The translations under genes were made by a program, and so were the position numbers. From positions 186,001-250,000 of the forward strand of contig JAYGEX010000040.1 in NCBI GenBank assembly GCA_046582185.1: DNA of 64,000 nt, written 5' to 3'. The DNA is from GCA-002726655 sp046582185. Lineage in GTDB: Bacteria > Pseudomonadota > Gammaproteobacteria > Pseudomonadales > Azotimanducaceae. Positions 36,771-47,100 of the stretch are shown here, piece after piece (position 1 is the stretch's first letter; the number at the start of each line of letters is the position of its first letter). The notes beneath the pieces were generated by a model that worked only from the letters and a program-made list of their open reading frames with translations, was not told the DNA's origin and ran no database searches.

Positions 36771-36864
36771 TTTAGTAAAGCGATTTAGTAAAGTTATTAC
36801 TTATATAAACTACGCTCCAATTCGAGCTTTGTAAAGCTTTAAGTAAAGATATTTGTTTACTTAA
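36771..36864. promoter_or_regulatory. Operator cluster between VOC gene and SufR-like regulator
   Basis: TTTAGTAAAG occurs twice (36771-36780 and 36784-36793), followed by AGTAA-N5-TTACT (36787-36801). A perfect 9-bp inverted repeat, TTAAGTAAA-N8-TTTACTTAA, spans 36839-36864 and ends one base before the regulator's ATG. The shared AGTAAA core suggests one regulator for both divergent genes. Confidence 0.65.
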
Positions 36865-36865
36865 T

Positions 36866-37540
36866 ATGAACGATTCGTCAATATCCGCCCCTATGAATAA
36901 AAGTATGAATGAAAGCAGCAATAGCCAGGACAAAATACTCTATCAAATCAAACGCCTGGGACCATTGAGCGTTAAATCTCTTGCCGGCATCCTGGACATG
37001 ACAACAATGGGAACTCGCCAACATCTGGCGCAATTGCAAGATACTGGCCTCATTGAAGCAATGCCGGGGGAGCCCCAGCCAAGAGGGCGACCATTAAAAC
37101 CCTGGAAATTGACCGAAAAGGGGCACAGCCGTTTTCCCGACGCCCATGCTCAGGTCACCGCTGATTTAATACTTTCCATTCGTGACGTCCTGGGGGAAGA
37201 GGCTCTGGACAAGATTATCGAAAAAAGGACCGTTGATACCTACAATCTCTATCAATCATCGATGGAGAAACAGAAGAGCCTGTTAAGTAAAGTAAAAAGA
37301 CTTGCCTGCCTGCGCAGCGATGAAGGTTATATGGCAGAAGTAAAACAGGAAAACGGCGAGTTGGTGCTATTGGAGCATCACTGCCCTATCTGCATTGCAG
37401 CCAAATCCTGCCAGGGATTTTGTAAATCAGAGTTGGAAGTATTTCAGAAACTCTTCGAAGACAGTGCAACTGTCACCAGGCAAGAGCATATCCTTGGCGG
37501 CGCTCGTCGTTGTAGTTACAAAATTATTGCCAAGCAGTAG
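36866..37540 (+). CDS. SufR-like iron-sulfur transcriptional regulator
   Basis: A 224-residue DNA-binding protein. Residues 22-95 form a winged helix-turn-helix (LGPLSVKSLAGILDMTTMGTRQHLAQLQ) like ArsR/SufR proteins. The C-terminal part has the SufR-type cluster-binding arrangement: HHCPICIAAKSCQGFCKSELEVF (Cys173, Cys176, Cys182, Cys186) and GARRCSYKI (Cys216). So it probably senses iron, oxygen or redox state through an Fe-S cluster. No suf genes are in the window, so its targets are different, most simply the divergent VOC gene and itself. The start overlaps the edge of a perfect inverted repeat. Confidence 0.85.
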   Translation: MNDSSISAPMNKSMNESSNSQDKILYQIKRLGPLSVKSLAGILDMTTMGTRQHLAQLQDTGLIEAMPGEPQPRGRPLKPWKLTEKGHSRFPDAHAQVTADLILSIRDVLGEEALDKIIEKRTVDTYNLYQSSMEKQKSLLSKVKRLACLRSDEGYMAEVKQENGELVLLEHHCPICIAAKSCQGFCKSELEVFQKLFEDSATVTRQEHILGGARRCSYKIIAKQ

Positions 37541-37679
37541 GTCTGTACTGGAACTAACTAATGCTCGTCCAGAAATAGAAACCGCCGGTGTTACTTCCCT
37601 GGTAAGTGATTATTTTATATAGCTAACGAATCTATAATTTTGCATATATTGTTCTAATTTGGCTATTTATGGACGGGAA

Positions 37680-38264
37680 CTAACTACGACCCATCAGATA
37701 AAATTCATCATTTGGCCGCATATTCGTTAGATTGGCCATGCGATTACTCAACGCAAAGAATGCAACAACAGCGCCAATATCCCATAGGTCTTCATCGTTA
37801 AAGCCCGCGCCTCTGGCTTCCTCAAAATCTGCATCCGTGACCTGGCCGGCATCCATCGATATTTTAGAGGCAAATTTCAACATCGCACGCTCTCGATCGC
37901 TAATGTCTGCCTTAAGATAGTTTACGGCCACCTGATCCGCAATCAGCGGGTTCTTCGCCCGAATTCTTAATATAGCGCCGTGGGAGATAACACAGTACTG
38001 GCAGTCATTCATGGCGGAAGTGGCCACAACGATCATCTCTCTCTCAGCCTTGCTGAGGCCGGACTCTTTTTCCATCAATGCATCATGATAGGCAAAGAAT
38101 GCTCGAAATTCATCGGGCCGCTTCGCCAGGACTAAAAATACATTAGGAATAAACCCGGATTTTTCGGCGACACCCTCAATACGCTCGCGGATATCCTCTG
38201 GTAAATCCGCCAATTTCGGAACGTCGAACCGGCTAATTTTGTGTTGTTCAACTGTCTGACTCAT
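37680..38264 (-). CDS. AhpD-like peroxidase-related protein (carboxymuconolactone decarboxylase family)
   Basis: A 194-residue protein of the AhpD/CMD fold, type known as peroxidase-related enzyme. The CxxC redox pair is in SAMNDCQYCVISHG with the conserved downstream histidine, and LSKAEREMIVVATS precedes it. It probably has thiol-dependent peroxidase or related activity. The ATG at 38264 (AGGGAAAG before it) is preferred over the TTG at 38306. It lies 45 bases after the FG-GAP gene in the same direction and appears to be the last gene of the Hsp70-FG-GAP operon. Confidence 0.88.
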   Translation of the reverse strand: MSQTVEQHKISRFDVPKLADLPEDIRERIEGVAEKSGFIPNVFLVLAKRPDEFRAFFAYHDALMEKESGLSKAEREMIVVATSAMNDCQYCVISHGAILRIRAKNPLIADQVAVNYLKADISDRERAMLKFASKISMDAGQVTDADFEEARGAGFNDEDLWDIGAVVAFFALSNRMANLTNMRPNDEFYLMGRS

Positions 38265-38309
38265 GTCTTTCCCTTTTTCCCCTATTGGTTGTCTCATATC
38301 GTGCAACGA

Positions 38310-39821
38310 CTAACGAGACACCATAACGACGACTTTCCTGGGTTTCCCCACCGCTTGATGACGCATCACAAGATCTCGTCTACCGTCCGCATTTAAATCT
38401 GCAAGTTCAACGAGATCAGGCTCATTTGGCATTGCAACTTCAATATTGATCGCTCGCTTCGAAAAGAGCTTGCCGTCCTTTCGACCCATGAATATCTTTA
38501 GTTTATCGAAGCCCTCCTGTACCAGAAGATCATCAATCCTATCGCCATCGACATCTGCAATTAGTACCGATGGAAAAAATACATCTCCCGACGACAAGCT
38601 AAATGTCGCCGTGATCTCTCGCTTCAGAATTGGTTTCTTGGGGTATCGCCCATCAATCATCTGATAAAAATTTAAGTCAGTTTTGATAGACCCCGTGATA
38701 AGAGCGGCAAGTATTTTGCCAATGCCAAGTTCAACAGTGGATATAACCATATCTGTCTGGCCGTCATTATTGAAGTCTCGCTCTACCATTTCAAATTGAA
38801 TGCCAGCGCTCTCTATTGTGGAATCGGCGGTAGCGGAAAATTGAACCATTCCTTTTCTAGGTAGTCCTTTGTGAATCTCATAGGTCGTGGTCTTCTTGAA
38901 TACACCTTCACTCTTCATTGAATAGGTTACCAGGTCAGGTACATCGTCGCCGTCAAGATCAGTAATTTGATATATTGCCTTTGCAATATTGTCAGATTGA
39001 TCTTCTTCCTGCACCGCACTACTCAAGCCCTCAATGCCATCGAACTGAAAATCAACCTGGGATGTAATTCTCAAGGGCCGCGGGTCAAACAATCCATCGA
39101 CTCCCTGACGATAAACTGAAAACTTGCCATTAACCCAAAAGGTGAGGTCTTGCTTACCATTAAGTGTCATGTCCGCCAAAAAGGTATTCTTCGGCTGGTA
39201 CAAGGGATAATCGTTATAGGACATTTCGACCAGTGGCGGTGCATGGACATCCATAGGCCCATCAAAACTACCGTCGCCCCTCTGTATAAAAATCTGGAAG
39301 CCGTCAAAGCCAGGAATAATAAAATCATCCAGTCCATCGTCATTGAGATCCCTGAACAAGTCCATTTTCGGCAATGCGCCGATCATCGGAGAACCATATA
39401 TGGTAGAGATATCAACTAACTTCTGCCGCTTTTTGGTCAAAGGGTTGTAAATCCAGGCCTCGTTCCTGCCAAACATAACCAGGACTTCACGGTTTCCAAA
39501 ATGACCAACGTCCATCAAGATCACGTCATCTTCAAGCACATGTTCAACATTCGCCTGCTGCGGATATATACCATTCTCCATTTCAAAGATGCTTATCTTG
39601 CGCACATTTTGATTGTCTACAGTGGCGATAACCAGGCTCGCATTCTTCGGGCTGTTGAGAAAGGCCGATAGAACTACCTGATCCTTGACGTCTCCCATCT
39701 CAATAGTTGAAATGGAATAGTCTAGCTGGTGAGATTCAGCGAATACACTGCACACCAATTGTGCGCAAAATAATGTAGGGTAAATCAGGCTGGACCACTT
39801 TGACGACTGCCCAGATCTCAT
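38310..39821 (-). CDS. Exported FG-GAP/VCBS-repeat protein
   Basis: A 503-residue secreted beta-propeller-like protein. A signal peptide covers about the first 29 residues (ends VCSVFA). At least five calcium-binding D-x-D/N-x-D-G loops of FG-GAP/VCBS type are spread through it: DLNDDGLDDFI, DLDGDDVPDLV, DFNNDGQTDMV, DVDGDRIDDLL and DLNADGRRDLV. Such proteins bind ligands or other proteins in the periplasm or at the cell surface. Its start overlaps the stop of the Hsp70-like gene (ATGA, 4 bases), a clear sign of coupled translation. No enzyme motif is seen. Confidence 0.9.
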   Translation of the reverse strand: MRSGQSSKWSSLIYPTLFCAQLVCSVFAESHQLDYSISTIEMGDVKDQVVLSAFLNSPKNASLVIATVDNQNVRKISIFEMENGIYPQQANVEHVLEDDVILMDVGHFGNREVLVMFGRNEAWIYNPLTKKRQKLVDISTIYGSPMIGALPKMDLFRDLNDDGLDDFIIPGFDGFQIFIQRGDGSFDGPMDVHAPPLVEMSYNDYPLYQPKNTFLADMTLNGKQDLTFWVNGKFSVYRQGVDGLFDPRPLRITSQVDFQFDGIEGLSSAVQEEDQSDNIAKAIYQITDLDGDDVPDLVTYSMKSEGVFKKTTTYEIHKGLPRKGMVQFSATADSTIESAGIQFEMVERDFNNDGQTDMVISTVELGIGKILAALITGSIKTDLNFYQMIDGRYPKKPILKREITATFSLSSGDVFFPSVLIADVDGDRIDDLLVQEGFDKLKIFMGRKDGKLFSKRAINIEVAMPNEPDLVELADLNADGRRDLVMRHQAVGKPRKVVVMVSR

Positions 39822-41242
39822 TGATGAATGCCCATCGAGCGAAATTTGTAACCGTGGTAATTAGCGATGGCTAAACCGGCAGCGACACTGGTAAAGGGAT
39901 CATGCTCAGTCACTTTCCCAGGAAAACGTTCTTCTAGCTTTTCTCGTACTGCAGCAATTTGACTGGATCCACCTGTTCTTATCACGACGTCGATGTCTTC
40001 GGCAGAACAACCTGCAAGGTCAAGCACCTCAGTCAGGATGTTATCAATCTGCTGTAACATATCGTTCATAATGGACTCAAAATATTCACGACTAAAATTA
40101 ATAGATATATCCAATTCCGGAATGTCCATGATTGTCTCCTCAACAGAGGATAGCCGCGCCTTGGCATCCTTAATAGCCTGGAAGACAAGATAACTGTAAT
40201 TGTGAGTGATGAGATCGTCCAAACGTTCAAACTTTTCTGCTGCCGGGCCGCCATTGCTAATGCAGTCTGCAACCTTCGCACGGTATTGATTCTGATTCAG
40301 CATGTAGGTGACCGCCCAGTTCAGCAGCTTGTCTTCGAACTCTTCAAACGGAAATTCAGTTTCAATGAGCCTGCCATCAGACATCCTTGTCCATATTTCT
40401 CCTTTACCCAAGAGCGGGAACAACAGTTCCCTGAAAATTAACTGATCGATGTGATCGCCTCCCAGGGACATACCGGCAGTGGCCAGCACCGTAAACTTCA
40501 CACTTTCAAAGTCCACCACGCTTAGATCCAGGGTACCGCCACCAAAGTCCAGTGTTAACACACGTCCGTGTGACAAGGCACCTTCCTGCTTTCGTTCTTC
40601 TTGCAAGTAACTCAATGTTGCCGCGACTGGCTCGGGATAGAAAATCAGGTCTTTGAACCCTGCATGGGAACAAGCTTCTTTCAGGCGTGCAAAAGCCAGC
40701 TCATTGCGATGTAAATCATTGCCTTCAAACAATACGGGATGCCCAAATTGCACGGCCTCATATTCTTCCGGAACGCAGCTTTGAATTGACTCCCTGATCC
40801 TTAATAGAATCGGTGTAATCAGTGCGACCACCCTGAAGGGCTGATCGAAGACCAACAAACGTTTGATACTGGGGTTACCCAATAGTCTCTTAACGCCGCG
40901 GAAGAGTCGCCCAGGCATGCCTCTGTCCACCCAGGGCTGGCCATAAACGTCTGCCGTCGCGATCTCTGCTTCACTACCGGGATCACTGGTATTTGCGTCG
41001 CCAACGAGCATGGCACTCTTGCCAATTATCTCTGGCGTGAGCTCGACGATCCGATCGCGATTTTCCTCGATGTACTCTTCAACGGCTTCCCGACCGGTAA
41101 GCGTCAGAAGTTCGCGATCAAGATGCATTGCCGTGGGCATGATCGCATCGCTCTCTTCCAGTTGCACGAGCCGTACCTGGTCGCCGTCAAACCAGGCTGC
41201 TGCAGAATTAGAAGTACCAAAATCTATGCCAACACCAATCAT
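39818..41242 (-). CDS. Hsp70-like chaperone (YegD type)
   Basis: A 474-residue actin-like ATPase of the Hsp70 superfamily, shorter than DnaK because it lacks the full C-terminal substrate-binding and lid domains. It has the N-terminal phosphate 1 motif VGIDFGTSNSAAAWFDG, the connect motif LTLDFGGGTLDLSVVDF and the adenosine motif VVIRTGGSSQIAAVREK. This is the YegD pattern. It is the first gene of a three-gene operon and overlaps the FG-GAP gene by 4 bases. It is cytoplasmic, while its neighbour is exported, so any direct partnership is inference. Confidence 0.9.
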   Translation of the reverse strand: MIGVGIDFGTSNSAAAWFDGDQVRLVQLEESDAIMPTAMHLDRELLTLTGREAVEEYIEENRDRIVELTPEIIGKSAMLVGDANTSDPGSEAEIATADVYGQPWVDRGMPGRLFRGVKRLLGNPSIKRLLVFDQPFRVVALITPILLRIRESIQSCVPEEYEAVQFGHPVLFEGNDLHRNELAFARLKEACSHAGFKDLIFYPEPVAATLSYLQEERKQEGALSHGRVLTLDFGGGTLDLSVVDFESVKFTVLATAGMSLGGDHIDQLIFRELLFPLLGKGEIWTRMSDGRLIETEFPFEEFEDKLLNWAVTYMLNQNQYRAKVADCISNGGPAAEKFERLDDLITHNYSYLVFQAIKDAKARLSSVEETIMDIPELDISINFSREYFESIMNDMLQQIDNILTEVLDLAGCSAEDIDVVIRTGGSSQIAAVREKLEERFPGKVTEHDPFTSVAAGLAIANYHGYKFRSMGIHQ

Positions 41243-41453
41243 AAGCTACTGATTTATATAGTTATTTAAAACTATCTCAAATTTAGGAGTTGGCCATTGA
41301 AGCACATAAATTCTGTCATTCCCAGCGGTGATTTGTGGTAGTATGGTTTGTGTTCCCGCAGCCCACCCCTGCTGCGATATTTTCCTGCGAACACTCGTAC
41401 AAGACTCGCTGTAAGATAAAACCCCAAAACCGTTCACTATCGATGAGAGCCAT

Positions 41454-42362
41454 TTGAAGATAGGAATATCCATCGCCAGCGCATACCAGACAACTGACGT
41501 TCGCCATGGCGCATCGCAAATGATTTCAAGAGCTAAAGCCGCCGCCACGGCGGGGCTCGACTCGATATTTGTCGGCGACCATCACAACGTACCAATGCCT
41601 TATTACCAGAACATACCGATCATGGGTCGCCTGTTGGCGGAATGGGATTCCCGGGATGCTGGCGTATTGATGTTGTTACCGCTCTGGAACCCGGTCCTGG
41701 CGGCAGAACAGGTTGCGACGCTGGCAAGCATTGCCGAGGGGAAATTCATCATGCAGTGCGGCCTTGGCAGCGGCGCAAGACAATTTACTGCAATGGGTAC
41801 CAATATAAAATATCGCCCCTCCGCATTTGAGCAGTCACTGGATTGCATGCGCGCCCTGTGGTCGGGTGAAACGGTGTCACTGGATGGGCGGTGGAAATTC
41901 AGCGGCGCAAAAATCGCCCCGCTGCCACCATCAAAGATCGAGGTTTGGATCGGCGCATCTGCACCTGTGGCAATTGATCGAGCAGCGCGCATGGGAGATG
42001 TCTGGCTGGCCGATCCAGGCATGCTGCTTAAACAGGCAGGCATTGCCATTAATGTGTATCAAGCTGCATTGGCAAGGCACAATATTACGACACCCGAAAC
42101 AATCGCAATCCGGCGAGACGTTTATGTTGCTGAATCAGGCGAAGATGCAGCAAAAGTCCGGGAAGAATTGAGCAAAGGCGGATACCGCGGCTTTGACCCT
42201 GAGGCATTAATCATCGGCACCCCGATTGACGTTGCTGCTCAATTTCAGTCATTTGAGAAGCTCGGTTATACCGACATCATCATCCGCAACTGCCATTCGG
42301 CAGCGGAGAAAGCGCTCGCATCAACGGCAAGACTCGCGAATGTTAAGAATCTACTGACCTAG
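41454..42362 (+). CDS. LLM class flavin-dependent oxidoreductase
   Basis: A 302-residue luciferase-like protein: IGISIASAYQTTDVR, SIFVGDHHNVPMPYY, LLPLWNPVLAAEQVATLASIAEG, FIMQCGLGSGARQFTAMG and IEVWIGASAPVAIDRAARMGDVW are the usual F420-type LLM blocks. The start is a TTG. Its last 20 bases overlap the convergent Dyp-like fragment. It stands alone, divergent from the Hsp70-like gene (211-base gap). The substrate is unknown. Confidence 0.9.
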   Translation: MKIGISIASAYQTTDVRHGASQMISRAKAAATAGLDSIFVGDHHNVPMPYYQNIPIMGRLLAEWDSRDAGVLMLLPLWNPVLAAEQVATLASIAEGKFIMQCGLGSGARQFTAMGTNIKYRPSAFEQSLDCMRALWSGETVSLDGRWKFSGAKIAPLPPSKIEVWIGASAPVAIDRAARMGDVWLADPGMLLKQAGIAINVYQAALARHNITTPETIAIRRDVYVAESGEDAAKVREELSKGGYRGFDPEALIIGTPIDVAAQFQSFEKLGYTDIIIRNCHSAAEKALASTARLANVKNLLT

Positions 42363-42651
42363 GAAATTTCCGGCCAAGATCAATCAAACCATTGTCCATC
42401 GGTGGACACCAGAAGTAGCTGCCCGAATATACGGGCGCTTCATTGAATTTTCTATTCGCCCGGTTCAGCGCATCTATGTTTAGAAATTCCAGCAGAGAGC
42501 AGCCAAAGCCAACAACAATCTTTTCCCCATCTACAACTTGTTGGAGCGCCTTAAGCAAGGCGGAGGATTCTGCGTCAGCATTGAGAGAGAAGAACAAATA
42601 TCTGGCCTGCTCGGGGATATCCTGCAGTATGCCCGTTTGGAAATTCAGCAT
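42343..42651 (-). pseudogene. Internally deleted Dyp-type peroxidase
   Basis: A 102-codon open frame that joins the beginning and end of a Dyp-type heme peroxidase. The N-terminal 60 residues (FQTGILQDIPEQARYLFFSL, IVVGFGCSLLEFL) fit the family's opening domain. The last 40 (NEAPVYSGSYFWCPPMDNG) fit its final segment, where homologs have a GSYFWCPP-like block. The 200 or so residues in between, including the distal aspartate and the proximal heme histidine, are missing. The frame is continuous and could still make a short protein, but not a peroxidase. It overlaps the LLM gene by 20 bases. Confidence 0.6.
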
Positions 42652-42743
42652 GGGTTTTACTATCGAAATTTGAGTCGATTTAGAAGTATAGCCAATTTAA
42701 GCTGAGGCTTGGCGGTTAGCATTTAGCCTTTGATGAGCAGTGG

Positions 42744-44032
42744 CTATTCCGGTACGACTCCAAGAGTATTCAGCAGCTGACCTGCACTGGTTACCACTCT
42801 ATAGCGGGCCAGCAATGCCTGGTATTGACCCGAGACGTAGGCCACTTTCGCCCGCAATAGTTCGTTTTTAACATCCAACAGATCCAGTAAGGTTCGTTTG
42901 CCGAGGGAGAGTTGCTCATTGTATACCTGTAAAACTTCTTCAGTTGCATTCACATGTGCTTCCAGGTACTCCAGCCGAACAATGATATCCTGAAGTTCAT
43001 TCCAGATTAATTTAACGTCTTCTTCAACGGCCAATTTACTACTTCTCACTTTCCCGCGCAGCGAACTCTCTCGCCTGGGTTTCATTGGACCGAGCTTTGT
43101 CCGCACCTCCACGAAACAGGTTATACGACATTCGGATTATGGCCGACTCATCATCGCTGGCACCAACAGATCCGTCGACGTCGTCATTTCTCGTTGCCCC
43201 CAGTTCTAAATTAACTTTAGGATGGAAGTTACTCTTGGCCTGCTTTCGGGCAGCAATCGATGCTTCAAGCTCAGCTTATGTCGCTTTCAGCAGTGGATTG
43301 GACATATACGCGATTTCAATAACAGCCTCGAGTGTGCCTGGTAATCCTGTAATTGCTTCAGGCTGTATGAGGCCGTTTGCGTTCTCTCCTACCACCCGGA
43401 AGAACTCAGCGCGACCATTTTTGGCGTCCCTGACAGTAAGTAATACTGCCGACTTGGCCTGAGCCCTTCGGCCACGGGTCTGAACTACATCAACCTTGGT
43501 GCCTACACCACTTTCAAAACGTTCCAGAATTTTATTCAGGGTGGAGTCGTGCTGGTTTAAATTTTCTTCGGCCAATTGCACTACAGCGTCTCTGCGCAGC
43601 ACCTCAAGATAAACCTGAATTGCGCGTAGACTGACACCTTCCTGACTATTACTCAGGCGAGCGCTGGCCGCGTCCAGCAAGACAGCTTGTTGCTTAACAA
43701 GGTTTCTGGTGGAGAAACCATCATACAAGAGCTGGGTGATTTTTATGGTGCGATCTTCACGGGTAAGTCGAAGCTCATCCTCGCCCGCAGCTCGTGTGGT
43801 TGTGTTGTTGGAATTTTCACTGCCACTGGCAATCACCAAGTCGATTACGGGAAAGTAACCGCTTCGTGCCTGTTTGCGACAGTTGATCCGCAGCCTCTAC
43901 ATTGTATCGACTCACCTGTATATCAGGATTAGTCTTCAGAGTAGAGCTAACAGCTTCAATCAGGGTCTGCCCCTGTACTGAAAGAGAAAGTAAAACTATG
44001 CCTATCAGAACTAGAAAACGTTGATAAGACAC
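42744..44032 (-). pseudogene. TolC-family outer-membrane efflux protein, broken
   Basis: An outer-membrane factor of TolC type, interrupted three times. From 44032 the signal peptide and first part (NPDIQVSRYNVEAADQL) run in one frame. A shift near 43875 leads to CRKQARSGYFPVIDLVIASG in another frame. A TAA at 43276-43278 follows LKAT, after which the same frame goes on as AELEASIAARKQAKSNFHPKV. A second shift near 43040 leads to the end (LAVEEDVKLIWNEL, LLDVKNELLRAKVAYV). With these repaired it would be about 430 residues, normal for TolC. It is a single unit on the minus strand, not next to the RND genes. Confidence 0.85.
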
Positions 44033-44152
44033 GCGCGACCCACTTTCTGATTTTGCTTTTTACAAGCATATAAGCATAGTTAGGCGATTTACGGAACCCA
44101 TTTAGTGGTGTTTTTTGTCGTGTTTAGCACATAGTTTCAAATAATGCTCACT

Positions 44153-47100
44153 CTACTGGATAGTAATTCCCGCAGACTCATAACTGCCAACAATCATAAA
44201 TGCAGACCAAACGTAGGGGTATCCCCACTCTGGAGAGTCCATCAGCTCCAATTGCGTATCCCGCAAGGCTTCACGAGCTGGCACTCCAGCGAGAATTCGT
44301 TCATAAAGACTGGTCATAAGTGCCTGGGTGCCAGCATCACTCACTTCCCAGAGAGAGCTGATAACTTCAGCAACGCCAGCTTCCTGAAAAGAACGGCGTA
44401 AGCCATAGACGCCCTCGCCTTCGTGGATTTCACCCAGACCAGTCTCACAGGCAGACAAAACGACCAGCTTGGTTCCCGAGAGGTTGAGATCGAGCACTTC
44501 CAGAGCGGTAAGTATGCCATCATTAACAGTATCAATATCCCCCAGGAACTGGGCGTTGGTATTGATACCAGCAAACGCCATACCTGCCCTCAGCAGTGGA
44601 TTATCGCCCGGTGGTGGCACCTGGAGTTCACTGCCTCGCTGCATCTTCAAAAGACGCTTTCGCAGTGAATCGTCAGCCTTGAGAAAAAATCCGTGAGTTG
44701 CCATATGGAGTATCTCCGGGGCCTCCGTCAGATCCGCTAATACCTGTTCCTGAGCATCAGCACCGAAGAATACAACGCTGGGTGTGTTACTCTTTGCCAC
44801 CTGTTCGGTAATAATCCGGCCTTCTTCCTCTGCACCTGGCAGAGGTGCAAAGTTGAGCCCTCGCAGACCGCCTCCAGCGCCGCGGATATTCATTTGCAGC
44901 GCAGCAGACCTTCTGCCCCGCGCGATGCTGAGTTCTTCCTCACTCACCACGTCTTCAGAGTTGTAGTCCGGACCTGCGAGGATCACATAGTCACCTTTCG
45001 CAATTTTCGTCCCGTTAGGCAAGAGGTCTCGCCCTGAAGTCAGGGTATGCAAGTCATGTGTTTGAATAAGATATTCTTCATCGAGATTGATCAAGGCGTT
45101 AAACGGCAGGATATTCAGCATCCCATCAGGGATAAGATAGACATATTCGGTATCACCGATGGCATCATCAATAGGTTGCCAAACAAGCTCATAGGCAATC
45201 TGGCCAATTTCAAGCTGCTCATCCTCATCTGCCTGGTCGTCCTGAATGATGGTTCGATACTCAATGATCGCATCGTCTACCTGGCTTCTGTCAGGATATT
45301 GAACCAGCTCATAACGCACCTCGCCGCCCTCATTTATCGCAACGCCTGCAAGCATCTTCAGTGCACCGTCTTCTTCGTAGGTGAGGAAATCAACCAGCGC
45401 AGTACCTTCCGGTAAGACAGCCGAAAGACTATCCGCACTGATCTGCGCAATAGAGCTCCGATAGCGGGAACTGGCACGTCCCAACACGCCCTGGAGTTCG
45501 TTAACGACCTTCTCAAGATCATATAAGGCCTCAACATGTCTGCCCTGGGTTTGAGCCGTAGGGCCTGATAAGGTCAGCGATGCAAGATTTTTTCTCGCTT
45601 CCCTCAACTTATCAGCGTACATCTTAAGCTTGGGATCATTGGACAGCTGTGAAATTTGCTGGATTTCTGAAGTTACTTTCAACAATAATCCCTTTCTCTG
45701 CAAGCTGGCGCCAATAACTAACTTTCCACTCTGGTCATAACCGGTTCTGGTTAACAACGCGAGATAGTCATTTAGTTCCGGGCGGTGTAAACGAATATAA
45801 CCTTCTCGTGCATTTTCGCCGGTTACCCAGAGCATCCGATCAAGAAATTCACTGCGGCGCGCAAAGCCGCTCTGGCGGAGCATGACAGCCGCCTGCAGCT
45901 GGTTCTGTGCTTCCTTTGATCGGGCAAGACTGTTCAGTGCCTCAAAGGTATAAGGGTGTTGATTACCCAGCATCTTCTCAGCCAGAGCCAGTGCATCTGT
46001 TAGCATTGCATCTGATTCAGATAGTCTATCCTGATCGATGTAAATTGAGCCCAGATCAATCATCGAGCGAATCACATCGACATGCTGCTCGCCAAGCGTT
46101 GAGCGGCGGAGTTCCAGGGAACCCAGGACAAATTGCTCAGCTTCTTCCAGATTGCCAAGCTTATGGTTGATACGACCCAGGTTATTCATCGCTTTCAGCG
46201 TGAACTGATGGTCTTCGCCAAACAGCACGGACCATTGTTCGAGGACACGGGTAAACATACCAGCGGATCTGTCATAGTCCTCCATCATCATATAGAGGAA
46301 GGCAAGATTGTTTCTAACGGCGATTGTATCAGTATAGTCATCGCCCCTAACGTCTGAAAGGATCTCGATGCTTCGAATATACAGTGGCTCTGCTTCACGA
46401 AAGTTACCCTGGCTCTCAAACAGCAAAGCGAGGTTATTTCTGGCTCTGGACGACTGAGGATTCTCGATGCCAAGGGATAACTCAAAATTACCAAGTGCCT
46501 TCTTCAGCATTGGCTCTGCAAGGTCATACATGCCCGTCTCTTCATAAACCTGCCCAAGATTATTCAGGGCAACCAGTGTTGACGGATGCATTTCCCCCAC
46601 AAGCATGGTTAATCCGTTGAGCGCTTCCCGATAAGTGGATTCAGCTTGCGCCAACTTGCCTTGGCGTTGATAGATGACGCCCAGTTCCAGAAGCGTATTG
46701 TAGATATCCAGCGGCCTGTCAGCCCAATTGGCCAGCCCATAGTCCAGAACTTCTTCGGTGACCGATTGTGCGCCGGTAAGGTCGCCTTCATTATTCAGGA
46801 CTCTGCCGAGGTAAGATTTTGCAGTAAAGCTTGTCTCAATTTCACCGATTTGAGCGGCAGTGAAGATGACACCAGACAATAGATCCTTAGCCTGACGATA
46901 GTCGCCTTGCTCTCGATAGACCTCGGCGAGCTGGCTGAGGATGTTAAGCGCAGCGGCGTTAATGCTGGGCAAGGATTCCGTCATTCTCGCGATGATAGTG
47001 TCATAAAGGTCAGCGGATTCATCAAAATTTGCGGTTGAACTCTCCAGTGCTGCCATTTGCGTCAAGCAGGAGAAAGTCTGTGGGTGCCAAATGCCATAAC

